Shown piece by piece: positions 35,043 to 46,560 of a stretch of 64,000 nucleotides of DNA. Within the stretch, counting starts at the first letter, position 1. Every line of letters begins with the position of its first letter. Source of the stretch: Siphonodentalium dalli (taxonomy: Eukaryota; Mollusca; Scaphopoda; Gadilida; Siphonodentaliidae); contig CP136065.1 in assembly GCA_032622095.1 (NCBI GenBank), forward strand, positions 214,686,151-214,750,150, read 5' to 3'. A program made the position numbers and the translations under genes. The notes under the pieces were generated by a model, which ran no database searches, had not been told where the DNA came from, and saw only the letters and a program-made list of their open reading frames with translations.

Positions 35043-35159
35043 ATGAACGTAGTGCGCATCCTTCTACGCTGGAAGCAGCAATCTGCGAAAGCGGTCATGT
35101 TGACCAACTTCACCAAGTCCAGTGTGCGATATTCGGATTGGTCCCGTCACTTCACATGA
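35043..35159 (+). CDS. 38-codon ORF with presequence-like N-terminus (unit 1)
   Basis: It reads MNVVRILLRWKQQSAKAVML and ends in TGA. Basic and hydrophobic residues alternate without acids in the first 20, as in mitochondrial targeting sequences. It lies in a GC-richer patch between a TGACTCA word (about 35,000) and an ATTGG box (about 35,137). It could be a first exon or a short peptide; function unknown. Duplicate at 38,620-38,736. Confidence 0.25.
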   Translation: MNVVRILLRWKQQSAKAVMLTNFTKSSVRYSDWSRHFT

Positions 35160-35844
35160 TATTTTCTGATAATTAAGCGGTATTTCTAACATCCAACGGG
35201 TTAAAACAGTCTATATCTAATCCGTTGTGTACACGAAAGAATGAGATACACATTTTCTGCGAATAATGAACGAAACAAGCAGATATGACAGATGAAAAAA
35301 CTATTTATTTTTAACACATAAAAATTCGGAAATTCCACACCGGAAGTGTGAAATAACGTACTCTAACTCTGGGAACAATTTATCCCCAATTTCATGTACA
35401 AGAATGTTTAAACATTATCATAACATATTCGACTTGTTTTTAATTTGTTTTCGTGAAAAGGAATGATAAAAGGCACAATAAACATATCCAGAACGACAAC
35501 TAAATCCAAATTAGCCATTTCCCCGTCATATTTCGGTCAGGCAAGCGAGGTACAAAAATGTATGAATCTGAGTACGAAAGTCGGAGTGTTCCTCTATCGT
35601 ATTGCAATAATCGCCAACCTATTATAATATAAAAAGCTATGCAGGGGGATAACTCGGAAAAAAAATTATTGTTGCGGAAAAAGTCTCATTGTGAGACTTT
35701 AAACTTGTATGATATTGTTTGTTTTTATAAAATTAGTGTTTACATATATGTTTTAGTTAATTGTTCCCTACCATCTTTGTATCATGCTTAAAAATAAAAA
35801 TTAACCCTTTATATACTAAATACTTATTGATGAGTAGTTCTCTT

Positions 35845-36110
35845 TGGAAATTTCATAATCTATATAAATGATCAGCCGGATAGTGTAAATTGTTCCTGTC
35901 TCTTATATTTGCTGATGAAACGAAACTTGTATGCAACCCACTTTGCGACAATATTTACACGGAAATTGGCGCCATATGCAGGTGGTTACACACATGGCAA
36001 CTTTGTTTTAATAGAGACAAAATACATGTCAATATTTGGCAACAGCTGTTTCTACTTCGCGGAAGTAAAAGTACATTCTAATAACATATTTTTGTCTCAA
36101 CGTTTATATA
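35845..36110 (+). pseudogene. LINE RT fragment (unit 1)
   Basis: Split frames give IIYINDQPDSV, then IFADETKLVC and ICRWLHTWQLCFNRDK. This is the RT catalytic neighbourhood of CR1/Jockey-like elements, with FADD changed to FADE and a frameshift just before it. Upstream and downstream RT blocks are absent. Confidence 0.7.
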
Positions 36111-37796
36111 ATAGCTTAGTAAATGAAAATTCATATCTAGCTGTCGTCTGTGCGATTCTCGTTTATGTTTATTTGCGCGCTCTCAATACCGCTTGTGGAA
36201 TAGACCGGTTCATCATAATGAAAAACACCATCAACTATAGTATAAAATTGCACAAAACCTGTTATTTATCACCATTTTGTTCAACGAAATTTTACCGGTT
36301 TGTCAAATATCTGACACAAAAAGCCACTTGATTTTAGAGTTTAATATCCATCTTTGTCCGCAATTTGGTCAATGAAATTCTTCTCGTTGACTGTCTATTG
36401 GGCCACTATAATTAAAATAATAGATTTATAACATCGATATCTGATCACTCTGAGCTGTGGTGGGTGGGTTCCTCGACTCGAATCAAATATTTTTTACCCC
36501 CGAAGTCAAGGAAATAGTAATTTGCGACCGTTAATTCGGATTGAGTACCTTTAATATCTAACAGCAACCATATCTCAACCCCACTACAATCTGGGACTAA
36601 TATATGTTATACATGTATTAGTCCCAGCTACAATCAGTGAACCTGATGAATAATTTTAACAGCATCTGAAAATGAAAGAAACATCCCGCACCTTGTCTAC
36701 GATATAATGAAAGCCATAATTGTAAATCAATCAGCTCTGCGTGTACCGGTATACATGTATATGTACACATATTGGACCCACATGAATTGCTATATTCTCC
36801 ATATTAATTTAAAACGAGCGCACCACTTTAACAAACTCATTATTGAGTATTATATCAATAGCGATGTGTTTGTTAAAGTGGCAAGGTCATTTTAGATTTA
36901 TACTCCTTTTAACATCAGTAGGCCTACACAATCATTCGTTGCATAACTTTCATTAAATTTTCCTAGTACTGAATATAAACAGTACTGGTACAACACTAGC
37001 AGTACTTGAACCGACCATACTGTAGGTGTCTGGCCTGTTTATTACCTTTTTAATTTGTTGATAGTTCATTCAGACAACATCCTCTAAGTTGCCTAATAAT
37101 AGAGACAAACTAATAATAGTGATGGTGGGATTTTTTAGCTAAAATTAATAATAGTAACCACAGCAATTTCACTCTATGTCTCTTAGTGATCTGATCATGG
37201 GAAGTGTTCTCCAAATATAATAACAGTGTTGACACTATCATATTATTGACACTATTATTGCACATGAGAGTACCGTTACTAGTACATGTAGATGCTAATA
37301 TGAGTAAGTCATTATCAAGTCTGGCTCTTCTTGAATTCAACTATCATAGTGATATTCAACTACATGTATTATAGCTTAATTGTACTACCATACACAATGT
37401 ATACTGGTACGGTATATACGTAAACTCCAGGTTTTCTCTGTTTTTACTAAAACTTCATGGAATCATCTCACTTCGTAATGCACAACCACATTAAAGTGTA
37501 CATGTATATAACACTATAATTTTAAAAGAGAAAATGAGAAGGCATCAGATTCCAATATAAAAAGAATTCTACAGCTTATTGCAGGAGACCTGTTTATTTC
37601 ATAATGGCAGAAGTAGTACGAAGTACATATGTGCATGTATGCCATTTGAATGACATTTTAATAACTTCTCACCAAGATGATTTCAAAATTCTAACTACTA
37701 GTACAAGTAAATCAGTTAAATAATCAAAAATGCCAGCACCGATATATATACTGTACTACATGTAGTAGGTACCGTACATGAGATATTGTCACCACT

Positions 37797-38240
37797 TCAT
37801 AATAGTTGAATATATATGGTACATGTACCGGTACAATGGAATTCAAGTTGTATCAGACCTGTTGTTTGGCATAACCAATGTACCAGTAAGTGACTTTGGT
37901 GATCACTGTTAGTCATTGATTTTGATAACATAAGTTCATGATTTTTACAAAATAATTTTAATGAATCAAAACCATGTGCAGCCGCATGTGTAACATGTAA
38001 CTCTCTTTGTCCATTAGTCATTATCCACGTCTGGTTTAGTCTTGATCTAATGATCAAAGGCGGAATGTTACTAGTATGTACCGGTAACTTATTATCATGA
38101 TCCGGGAGTACTGATGAATTATAATCCATTTCACAGCATTGTCCATGTCTGCATGTATCATGACATGTTTGGTAAACATCCTCACTCGATTCACTGACAC
38201 TGGTGAGTGGTGCCATTGCCATTCTAATTCTCCATATCAT
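37797..38240 (-). CDS. Unrecognised 147-codon ORF (unit 2)
   Basis: Identical protein to the minus-strand frame at 34,220-34,663; same caveats. Confidence 0.25.
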   Translation of the reverse strand: MIWRIRMAMAPLTSVSESSEDVYQTCHDTCRHGQCCEMDYNSSVLPDHDNKLPVHTSNIPPLIIRSRLNQTWIMTNGQRELHVTHAAAHGFDSLKLFCKNHELMLSKSMTNSDHQSHLLVHWLCQTTGLIQLEFHCTGTCTIYIQLL

Positions 38241-38619
38241 GTTCTACCCTTCACAAGTTCACACACATGTAGTTACTGTACTTCTAATCAGTCTAATGTA
38301 CTATTCAGAATGATAGAATCTGAATGAACATTCAATGACCTTTTACGGCATCAGCGTTGACTGCATTTCAGCGTTGACTGCATTTCAGCATTGAAGGGAT
38401 GAGGAGTCCAGAATAGAACTATAATCATCATATTTTGCAATAATCATTACATTCACATTGTTTGCATTCTTCCATTGGGGTCAATCAGTGCTATTCTGAA
38501 TTCACTTATTCGAGTCAATCAATGTCCATGATAATAACAGCTGAATACGGCATAGTCTGACCTGCCACACTCAGTGACTCACACACAGTGTCTGTGACCA
38601 GTCCAGTGTTAGTTCAGTC

Positions 38620-38736
38620 ATGAACGTAGTGCGCATCCTTCTACGCTGGAAGCAGCAATCTGCGAAAGCGGTCATGTTGACCAACTTCACCAAGTCCAGT
38701 GTGCGATATTCGGATTGGTCCCGTCACTTCACATGA
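38620..38736 (+). CDS. 38-codon ORF with presequence-like N-terminus (unit 2)
   Basis: Duplicate of 35,043-35,159. Confidence 0.25.
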   Translation: MNVVRILLRWKQQSAKAVMLTNFTKSSVRYSDWSRHFT

Positions 38737-39421
38737 TATTTTCTGATAATTAAGCGGTATTTCTAACATCCAACGGGTTAAAACAGTCTATATCTAATCC
38801 GTTGTGTACACGAAAGAATGAGATACACATTTTCTGCGAATAATGAACGAAACAAGCAGATATGACAGATGAAAAAACTATTTATTTTTAACACATAAAA
38901 ATTCGGAAATTCCACACCGGAAGTGTGAAATAACGTACTCTAACTCTGGGAACAATTTATCCCCAATTTCATGTACAAGAATGTTTAAACATTATCATAA
39001 CATATTCGACTTGTTTTTAATTTGTTTTCGTGAAAAGGAATGATAAAAGGCACAATAAACATATCCAGAACGACAACTAAATCCAAATTAGCCATTTCCC
39101 CGTCATATTTCGGTCAGGCAAGCGAGGTACAAAAATGTATGAATCTGAGTACGAAAGTCGGAGTGTTCCTCTATCGTATTGCAATAATCGCCAACCTATT
39201 ATAATATAAAAAGCTATGCAGGGGGATAACTCGGAAAAAAAATTATTGTTGCGGAAAAAGTCTCATTGTGAGACTTTAAACTTGTATGATATTGTTTGTT
39301 TTTATAAAATTAGTGTTTACATATATGTTTTAGTTAATTGTTCCCTACCATCTTTGTATCATGCTTAAAAATAAAAATTAACCCTTTATATACTAAATAC
39401 TTATTGATGAGTAGTTCTCTT

Positions 39422-39690
39422 TGGAAATTTCATAATCTATATAAATGATCAGCCGGATAGTGTAAATTGTTCCTGTCTCTTATATTTGCTGATGAAACGA
39501 AACTTGTATGCAACCCACTTTGCGACAATATTTACACGGAAATTGGCGCCATATGCAGGTGGTTACACACATGGCAACTTTGTTTTAATAGAGACAAAAT
39601 ACATGTCAATATTTGGCAACAGCTGTTTCTACTTCGCGGAAGTAAAAGTACATTCTAATAACATATTTTTGTCTTAACGTTTATATAATA
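39422..39690 (+). pseudogene. LINE RT fragment (unit 2)
   Basis: Duplicate of the RT relic at 35,845-36,110, with one base changed. Confidence 0.7.
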
Positions 39691-39905
39691 GCTTAGTAAA
39701 TGAAAATTCATATCTAGCTGTCGTCTGTGCGATTCTCGTTTATGTTTATTTGCGCGCTCTCAATACCGCTTGTGGAATAGACCGGTTCATCAGGCTTGTC
39801 CAAAACTTCCAAAATCTGAAAACGTAGTAAGTATCCTGACCCATGCAACGTAACTTGACTTGGTGAGTGTCGTTAGATATGTACCGTTTAAGTTGGTATG
39901 AAGTT

Positions 39906-40092
39906 ATGATGATGATGATGGTGGTGGTGGTGGTGGTGGTGACGGTGATGGTGGCGATGATGATGGTGGTGGTGGTGGTGGTGGTGGTGGTGACGGTGAT
40001 GGTGGCGATGATGATGGTGGTGGTGATGATGGTGGTGGTTGTGTTGGTGATGATGCTGGTGGTGATGGTGATGGTGAAGACGATGATGATGA
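39906..40092 (+). repeat. GGT/GAT trinucleotide tract
   Basis: A long run of GGT, GAT and GGC triplets just right of the tandem duplication. Its frame encodes only V/M/D runs. Confidence 0.95.
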
Positions 40093-40295
40093 AAAAACCG
40101 GGAGTCGATTTACATTTGTATATAAGTAACGTCCATTATTTTATTTCTTTTTGTTCATCTTTTGTAAAAAAAACTAGATATTTTGTTGTATCAATGTCAA
40201 TATATACAATATCTTTGATCAGAGAATTGATCATATATAGCCTCATTTTGTGACTCCCAACATGATGATGATCACATGACATCCATTCGATTGAC

Positions 40296-40560
40296 CGATT
40301 TTGTATATACAACCTAGCTACATTTTATATGCAACTGGCTACTTTACACATACAACTTATCTGTTGTGTATATATACAAGATAAGCTGTATCTATACAAC
40401 TTAGCTATATTGTATATACAACTTAGCAATATCGTATATACAACTTAGCAATATTGTATATACAAATTAACAATATTGTATATACACCTTAACAATGTTG
40501 AATATACGACTTAGATATATTGTATATACAACATAGCTTTTTTGTTGATACGACTTAGCT
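40296..40560 (+). repeat. 22-bp array
   Basis: About ten degenerate copies of ACTTAGCAATATTGTATATACA end next to the hairpin at 40,605. Confidence 0.8.
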
Positions 40561-40604
40561 GAAATGTATTTTGTCTTGATTGAGAGTGCTATAATATTAA
40601 TATT

Positions 40605-40754
40605 ATCCATCATAACCTGTGGGGTGGAAAAATCGAATATCTGGCCCCTCGGGTAGATATTTGGGCCGGACACGAGGCTTGCCGAGTGTCCAGCCCAAAT
40701 ATCTGGCCCCTGGGGTGAGATTTGTCCATCCCCATATCCAAGGTCATGATGGAT
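40605..40754. repeat. Hairpin MITE-like palindrome
   Basis: Ends ATCCATCATAACC and GGTCATGATGGAT. Inner words AATATCTGGCCCC and CCCAAATATCTGGCCCC; the apex GGACACGAGGCTTGCCGAGTG folds on itself. Non-coding, about 150 bp. Confidence 0.75.
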
Positions 40755-40768
40755 CATTTTTTTCCCCC

Positions 40769-41098
40769 TCATTCCGATTTTTTTGTGTTATACCAATCTT
40801 TGGCACATTTCAGTAGCTTCGTAACGGTACATCTGGGGAGATATCTGATGCGATATTTGTGATTATCTGGGATGATTTCGGTATATATAGTATATAAACA
40901 AAGCGCGTTACCCATGCGCGCAGGGTTAATACGTTCGTACGAATCGACACGGGCTTGTGAAAGCCACATAAATTCGTCCCATCGTTCCACCTGCATAGAT
41001 TCCAAGAAACGCGCGTATTGATATGAAGTATATACAACCAGACCAATCGTGGTTGTCATGGGAAATGTCCATGTTGGTACCATTAGAAAAGGAAACAT
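40769..41098 (-). CDS. Unrecognised 109-codon ORF
   Basis: An open frame with balanced composition (for example RWDEFMWLSQARVDSYERIN). The codons contain more CpG than the surrounding DNA, which hints at coding or recent origin. No domain, splice site or partner was recognised. Could be chance. Confidence 0.25.
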   Translation of the reverse strand: MFPFLMVPTWTFPMTTTIGLVVYTSYQYARFLESMQVERWDEFMWLSQARVDSYERINPARMGNALCLYTIYTEIIPDNHKYRIRYLPRCTVTKLLKCAKDWYNTKKSE

Positions 41099-41752
41099 GT
41101 TTTTACATGACAGACAAAATGTTAGTTAGACGTGTTCCACGATTTATTGCAACGATGACAGCTGTTCGATTGTGGAACTATTTCGTTCGTAATTTGTGAA
41201 GCTGCTATTGTTTACGTGTTACGAAATGTGCAATTAATGCCAGTTTCTCTTTGAGGGCCTTCCGTTTGATGGGATATGTTCGCACAAATAGTCGTTTGTA
41301 TTGCATTTTATGCAACTCTGGTTGCAAAATGTTATCCAACTGGTGACCATTTCAGTAAAATAAATTACGTAGTGAGAAATTTCACAGCAGATACAGTTTT
41401 TTCGGCATATTATCTCATTAACATGGACAACATAATTGGGGTCAGAAAAACATGTAATCAAGATAACTATCGGCTTGACCGATATATTGGTCCAAGTAAA
41501 GGCTGGGCGTGAATTTCGTGCTATCTATTGTTTTCGGATATGTGCACAATGAGGCGACCATGATGGGCGAGTCCATTGTCGTCGCGGTTGTAATGTACAC
41601 AAGTGTGCATAATTTTGTTGTCAAAGTCGTTGATATAGGGTTACTTGTCTATATTATATACGTTCCAGTGGTGGACAATTCCACAAATCAGTGAACTGTC
41701 CTCATCGTGCACGTCACCGTGACGACAACGTTCCGTCAAACAAGACCAACCA

Positions 41753-42496
41753 TTGACTATTCCCACGGAGTCAGTTATCGCGACGACAACGGGTTTCCAC
41801 AACAAACAAGACCAATCATTGACTACCCACACGAAGTCAGTTATCGCGACAATAACAATGGGCCAACCGACATTCAATCAACCATTAATAAATGCGGAAA
41901 TGACCAAACCTAAAATCAACAACTCGAAACAAGGACCCAACAACAAAACGGATAAGGTGACGCCGACCATAGACTCGCTCATTCTTGGTGCTAGCAATTG
42001 CAGAAACATTAAGGTCGACAAGCCAAACGCCAAACTTATATTAATGTCTGGTGAATCCTTCGAAAATATTGATAAACTGATCGGCAGAGCTAATGCCATC
42101 CCAGGCATACAGTCCAAAAACATAAGGTCTGTAACAATACATCTAGGCACAAATAATATAACAAACACCAACGCAAGTGACTCTCGGGTTATATATTGGT
42201 TCAACAAGGCTTTGGTTCAGCTCTTGGAGGAATTTGCAAACGCATCTATAACACTATGCAGTATCCCATCAAGAAGAGTGCCCGGAGGGAAATCACAACC
42301 GCACAACTCGGCTGCAGTGAATGTTAACGGGTACATGAGAATGCACTGTGACATAACTGATCAACTCACCTTCATTTATAATTATCTAATTTTCACAAAG
42401 GATGGCAACATTGTGAAGTCATTATTCAAAGAGGACCAGGAGGACGGAACACCTGAGCCCGAAGGGAAAAGACAAGCTCGGAAATGCTTTAAATGA
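41753..42496 (+). pseudogene. LINE ORF1 with SGNH/esterase-like domain
   Basis: A 247-codon frame. LILGASNCRNI matches block I of SGNH hydrolases with the usual aspartate of GDS replaced by alanine. VTIHLGTNNI matches the block III GTND motif. Esterase-like domains occur in ORF1 of many CR1-type LINEs, where they are thought to act in particle assembly or lipid binding. The C-terminus is basic (PEGKRQARKCFK). The N-terminus is built from a 69-bp direct repeat. The frame itself is intact, but its downstream ORF2 is broken. Confidence 0.65.
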
Positions 42497-42520
42497 TACC
42501 GTAACGAATCAGCTATAGAA

Positions 42521-42730
42521 ACCGTTCAGCAGCTTAATGATCTTAAGAGAACACAAATCACCACAGATTGTACCCGTATTACAAAAACTTCACCAACTTT
42601 GATTGATCTTATATTTGTATCTGACCCTGACAAATTCAGTCATTTCGGCGTTCTTGTCTCTGGCCTCAGTGATCACAGTGTTATATACTGTATCAGAAAA
42701 GCTAAAAAGGAAATTATTTGGCTCCCATAA
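42521..42730 (+). pseudogene. LINE endonuclease tail
   Basis: The frame reads RITKTSPTLIDLIFVSDPDK and then GLSDHSVIYC, which includes the conserved SDH motif ending AP endonucleases. The catalytic N-terminal two-thirds are missing between ORF1 and here. Confidence 0.75.
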
Positions 42731-42873
42731 TTCTGTTAAATTGAGATGGATGAAAATTTATTCTGATCTCAATTTCATTCAAAAACTCCAAGAAATTGAT
42801 TGGATGAACGTCATTGAATGTGACGACATAAATAAGGCTTGGCACATTTTCAAGGAAGCACTGTTATCCTTAA

Positions 42874-43240
42874 CCCTTTACCCAACAAACCGGCCAAAAC
42901 CGGCCAAATAAAGCTTCAACAGCCTAAAATATCTTCGGTCTGTCTCAATAGAACCATACAAATATGGATATCATTGGAACCGGCTCCTTGACCACATTGT
43001 GATAGTTACAGTTATGCCCTGTGCCAATGCATTCTCTTATATATGCGAGTCGACCATAGGTCGCCTCGCATATATAAGAGAATGCATTGGCCTAAAACAA
43101 TTGGCCTTACATTCTTTAACAATTTTATAATTTTTAATGTGTTAAGCCAATGCATTCTCTTATATATGCGAGGCGACCTATGGTCGACTCGCATATATAA
43201 GAGAATGCATTGGCACAGGGCCGTTCTGTTGGGTAAATGG
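42874..43240. mobile_element. TTAA-flanked MITE, copy 2, inside the LINE ORF2
   Basis: A 367-bp relative of the element at 5,280. Ends CCCTTTACCCAACA and TGTTGGGTAAATGG are flanked by TTAA (42,870-42,873 and 43,241-43,244). The LINE reading frame before and after is the same once the insert and one TTAA are disregarded, so it is a precise insertion. Internal repeats of TATATAAGAGAATGCATTGG in both orientations. Confidence 0.9.
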
Positions 43241-45314
43241 TTAATAAATGAAGTAGCTACAATCAAAGAGGTCAGGATTAGGCGGGATACGAATGACTGG
43301 ATGGACGATGAAATTCTTTCCCATATAAAACAAAGAGACTCACTATTAAATCAATTCAGGAAATCCAAAGATTTGGCTATTTTTGACTCGTACAAAACAC
43401 TCAGAAACAAAGTCAAACACCTTGTTAAATATGCTAAACTGTCATGTTTCAGAAATAATATTGAGGAAAACAAAAACAACACAAAAAACCTTTGGAAATC
43501 TCTTCAGAAACTTGGTACTCCTTCAAAAAAGGGCGCAAAGACAAATAATAGGGTAGGTCTAAAAATAGATGATGAAGTCTGTTTCGACAAAACAGAGTAT
43601 AGCTAAAGACTTTAACCTCTTTTTCTGTAGTATAGCTAGTAACCTGGTTGCGAAACTCCCAAAAGCACCTGGTATATTTTGTAAAGAATCCATTATCAGT
43701 TTTTATAAAGAGAAAATAGGTTCAAAACAATTTCACATAGCGGTAATATCGGATTCCGAAGTTTTTGAATTACTACATAATTTAAGTCCAACCAAGGCCA
43801 CTGGACCTGATCTCATTCCTGCAATATTTCTGAGAGATGGTGCCCATATCCTTGCTTATCCTTTGACTCATATTATAAATTTATCGATCCATCTGGGCCA
43901 GATCCCAAGCGGTTTGAAAATGGCCAGGGTTGTCCCCATATACAAGAAGGGTGACAAGACACAGGCTGGAAATTATCGTCCCGTATCAGTGCTAAATTTA
44001 GTATCCAAAATTCTAGAGAAAATCGTTTACAAGCAGATTGAAACCTATCTAACAAATGCTGAACTTCTATATGGCAATCAATCTGGCTTCAGACCTGGTT
44101 ACTCCACATATACTTGTCTCCTATATCTCACTGATCACATTCGTCAGGAAATGGACAAAGGAAATATGACAGGAATGGTTCCAATTGATCTTCAGAAAGC
44201 TTTCGATACCGTCGACCATGACATTTTACTGTCTTAGAGCAATTGGATTTGATACAATATCTCTGACATGGATGGAGTCTTATTTAACAAATAAAATGCA
44301 AGCAGTAGATATATATGGCACTCTATCCAAAGTTGAACGTTTCACCTGTGGAGTTCATCAAGGGCAAATCTTATGCCCCTTCTTTTCCTACTCTATGTGA
44401 ACGATGCTAGCCAGGCTGTGGATTGTCGCCTTCTTCTATATGCGGATGACTCTGTCCTTTTGATCTCTGGTTGTGATGTCCGCGCTATCGAGCAGAGGCT
44501 CAGTTCAGATATGAATAAACTAAAATTATGGTTGGTTGACAACAAATTGTCCTTACATTTAGGGAAAACAGAATCAGTTCTGTTTGGTTCTGGAAAAAAA
44601 CTTGTACAACACTCTGAACTGATGGTCTGCTGCGATGGTTTTGACATCGCACCAACCAAATTTGTTAAATATTTGGGGGTGTTCCTGGATCAGAGGCTTA
44701 ATGGAGAAATGATGGCAGAGCATGTTCTAAGTAAGGTAAATGCAAAACTGAAATTTTTATATAGAAAAGCTAACTATCTGAATGAAAAATGCAGAAAAAT
44801 TCTAATTAATGCTCTTATTCAATGTCATTTTGACTACTCAAATGGTTTTTGGTTCTCTAGTCTGACAGTAAAAACCAAAAAGCGTCTTCAAGCATCTCAC
44901 AATAAACTTGTCAGATTTATCATGAAACTAGATTGCATGACTCATATTGGTTATAAAGAATTTAAACATGTTAAATGGCTTCCGGTGAGTGATAGGGTAG
45001 ACTTCAGAAAAATACTGATGGTACTAAAAATCTCGGAAAAGAAAGCTCCAGTATATTTAGATTATAATTTTGTATTAGCTAGTACTCGTTGTACATATGT
45101 AACACGTTCAGGGACCCAGAAATATTAATTACCCTCTGTTAAATCCAAGGGCATCCACAGTTTCTATTATACAGGATCGAAACTGTGGAATGGGCTAGAT
45201 AAAGTATACCATACTCGTACCCCATTTGATCTCAAACACTGGAAATGTTGCTTTAAACATCACCTACTAGAGAAATTGATGAAAAGAGAAGTAAATCCAT
45301 TTGCCTTTTACTAG
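43241..45314 (+). pseudogene. LINE ORF2: linker, RT and C-terminus
   Basis: Linker: DTNDWMDDEILSHIKQRDSL. RT blocks: SPTKATGPDLIPAIF, LGQIPSGLKMARVVPIYKKG, NYRPVSVLNLVSKILEKI, NQSGFRPGYST, DLQKAFDTVDHDILL, then a degenerate GVHQGQILCP (normally PQGS.LGP) and an intact LLYADDSVLL near 44,432-44,461. After RT: a leucine-rich region, HNKLVRFIMKL, KHVKWLPVSDRVDF, and SKLWNGLD in the next frame. Frameshifts lie near 43,590, 44,236, 44,385 and 45,125, so no full protein is made. Confidence 0.85.
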
Positions 45315-46560
45315 GAACAATCTATATTTATCATCTTCTAACTAGAATTTTCTGAATACAACAGTTTAACTTATATTGTAATGTATGATGGCAGTATTTG
45401 GCCAGTTGCATATATATGTCACTGCTGTCTGTATTTCGGTTTTCCATCTTTCTGTCATGGACAGTCCAGTCCAAAGCCGGCCATACATGGCAGTAGTGTG
45501 TATATGCGGATGGCGGGGTGCTGTTGAAGTTCATTACTTGTGTATTGACTTATTATCAGCTTTTCCTCTCCATATAAGTCTCGTTCTGAAATGGCTTTTA
45601 TTTTAATTGAATTCATGTTTTAAATACTTTTATACAATGTGCTCCGAAGTTTTGAACTTCACTCACTGCCCATGTGCCGAAAGCCACCAGGGACCGCAAT
45701 GGAATTAAGTTCTCATTTAGAGAACTGTTTGCGTTATCCCTGATGGTCTCATGTCACATGAGTATTTCTATTTTATACATATTTCTGTCACATAATTTAT
45801 CATATATTTTGAAGGCAACCGCTATAAAATTAATTCTTGAGAAAATTGATATATTCTCTTATATATTTATTTGCACAGTCTGAACTTTATCTGTCTCATC
45901 AGAACCCTACATATAGCATAGGTATATTTAATATAAATTATTATAATTATAATATTATATATACTGTTATGTATCCTATTTACTCAAATTGTAAACATAC
46001 CCATAGTATGTGTAGAGTAATCACCCCTACCCCTTCTTATTCAAGTGACGTGATAGTACACACTAAACATATCCATCGTACCTATGGGGAGACAGAATAT
46101 AATCGAACTATAGTGACCCCAACCAAATTGCCAAGGTCATACTCGGAGAGGCCGCGACCTATGAGTTATGCAAGTCTAACCACAAAGGAAGGAGTCTTAG
46201 GTAATAATTCCCAGTTCACCCATGGGTCAGTACAGACAAAGAGATGCACTAATGACGGCTACCAGTCATTAGCGATATATAAACCAGACATTAATCTACT
46301 CTTCAATTAGTTTCGGCTCTTCAAACTAATTGGCAGGCATCAACATCAGGTCGCTAATTAATAAGCGACGCTTTCGGTCGTTCTATGACATCTATGATTG
46401 ATTCACAATTATGTATCATTTACCATCACAAGCTGTTGACTATACATTGATATTAGATGTGAATAAATGATATACAAGAACTGACTTCTTTCTTCCACAT
46501 ATGTGTATCATGTACCATGTGGTATATCCTGAACCATGGAATAAATCTAATCTAATCTAA
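45315..46560 (+). other. 3' region of the second LINE
   Basis: No conserved domain. The 157-codon frame at 45,837-46,310 is not recognised. The block ends in an (AATCT)n-like tail at 46,541-46,560, after which unrelated sequence begins. Confidence 0.5.

Larger units (their letters stand above)
32638..36214 (+). repeat. 3,577-bp tandem duplication, unit 1
   Basis: The unit is repeated head to tail at 36,215-39,791 with a constant offset of 3,577. The same open frames recur at the same spacing. The only difference I found is C at 36,098 against T at 39,675. The junction has 1-3 bp of shared sequence (ATA/A). Unit content: a 147-codon minus-strand frame, a 38-codon plus-strand frame, a 13-bp hairpin, and an RT relic at its right end. 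Confidence 0.95.
36215..39791 (+). repeat. 3,577-bp tandem duplication, unit 2
   Basis: Second unit. Identical to unit 1 as far as I compared, except T at 39,675. That change puts a TAA in the frame that runs on for 140 codons in unit 1. Confidence 0.95.
41234..46560 (+). mobile_element. Second LINE (CR1-like), split by a TTAA MITE
   Basis: Parts in order: a 69-bp doubled segment and ORF1 (41,700-42,496), endonuclease tail (42,521-42,730), ORF2 linker (42,690-42,873), MITE (42,874-43,240), linker continued (43,241-43,606), RT (43,569-45,128), C-terminus (to 45,314), a 1.2-kb 3' region, and a tail ATAAATCTAATCTAATCTAA at about 46,541-46,560. Most of the endonuclease is deleted and at least five frameshifts are present. 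The left boundary is uncertain. Confidence 0.75.

Noticed and set aside
39867-40253. 128-codon frame rich in V and M
   Set aside because: It is a translation of the GGT/GAT microsatellite; no independent protein signal.
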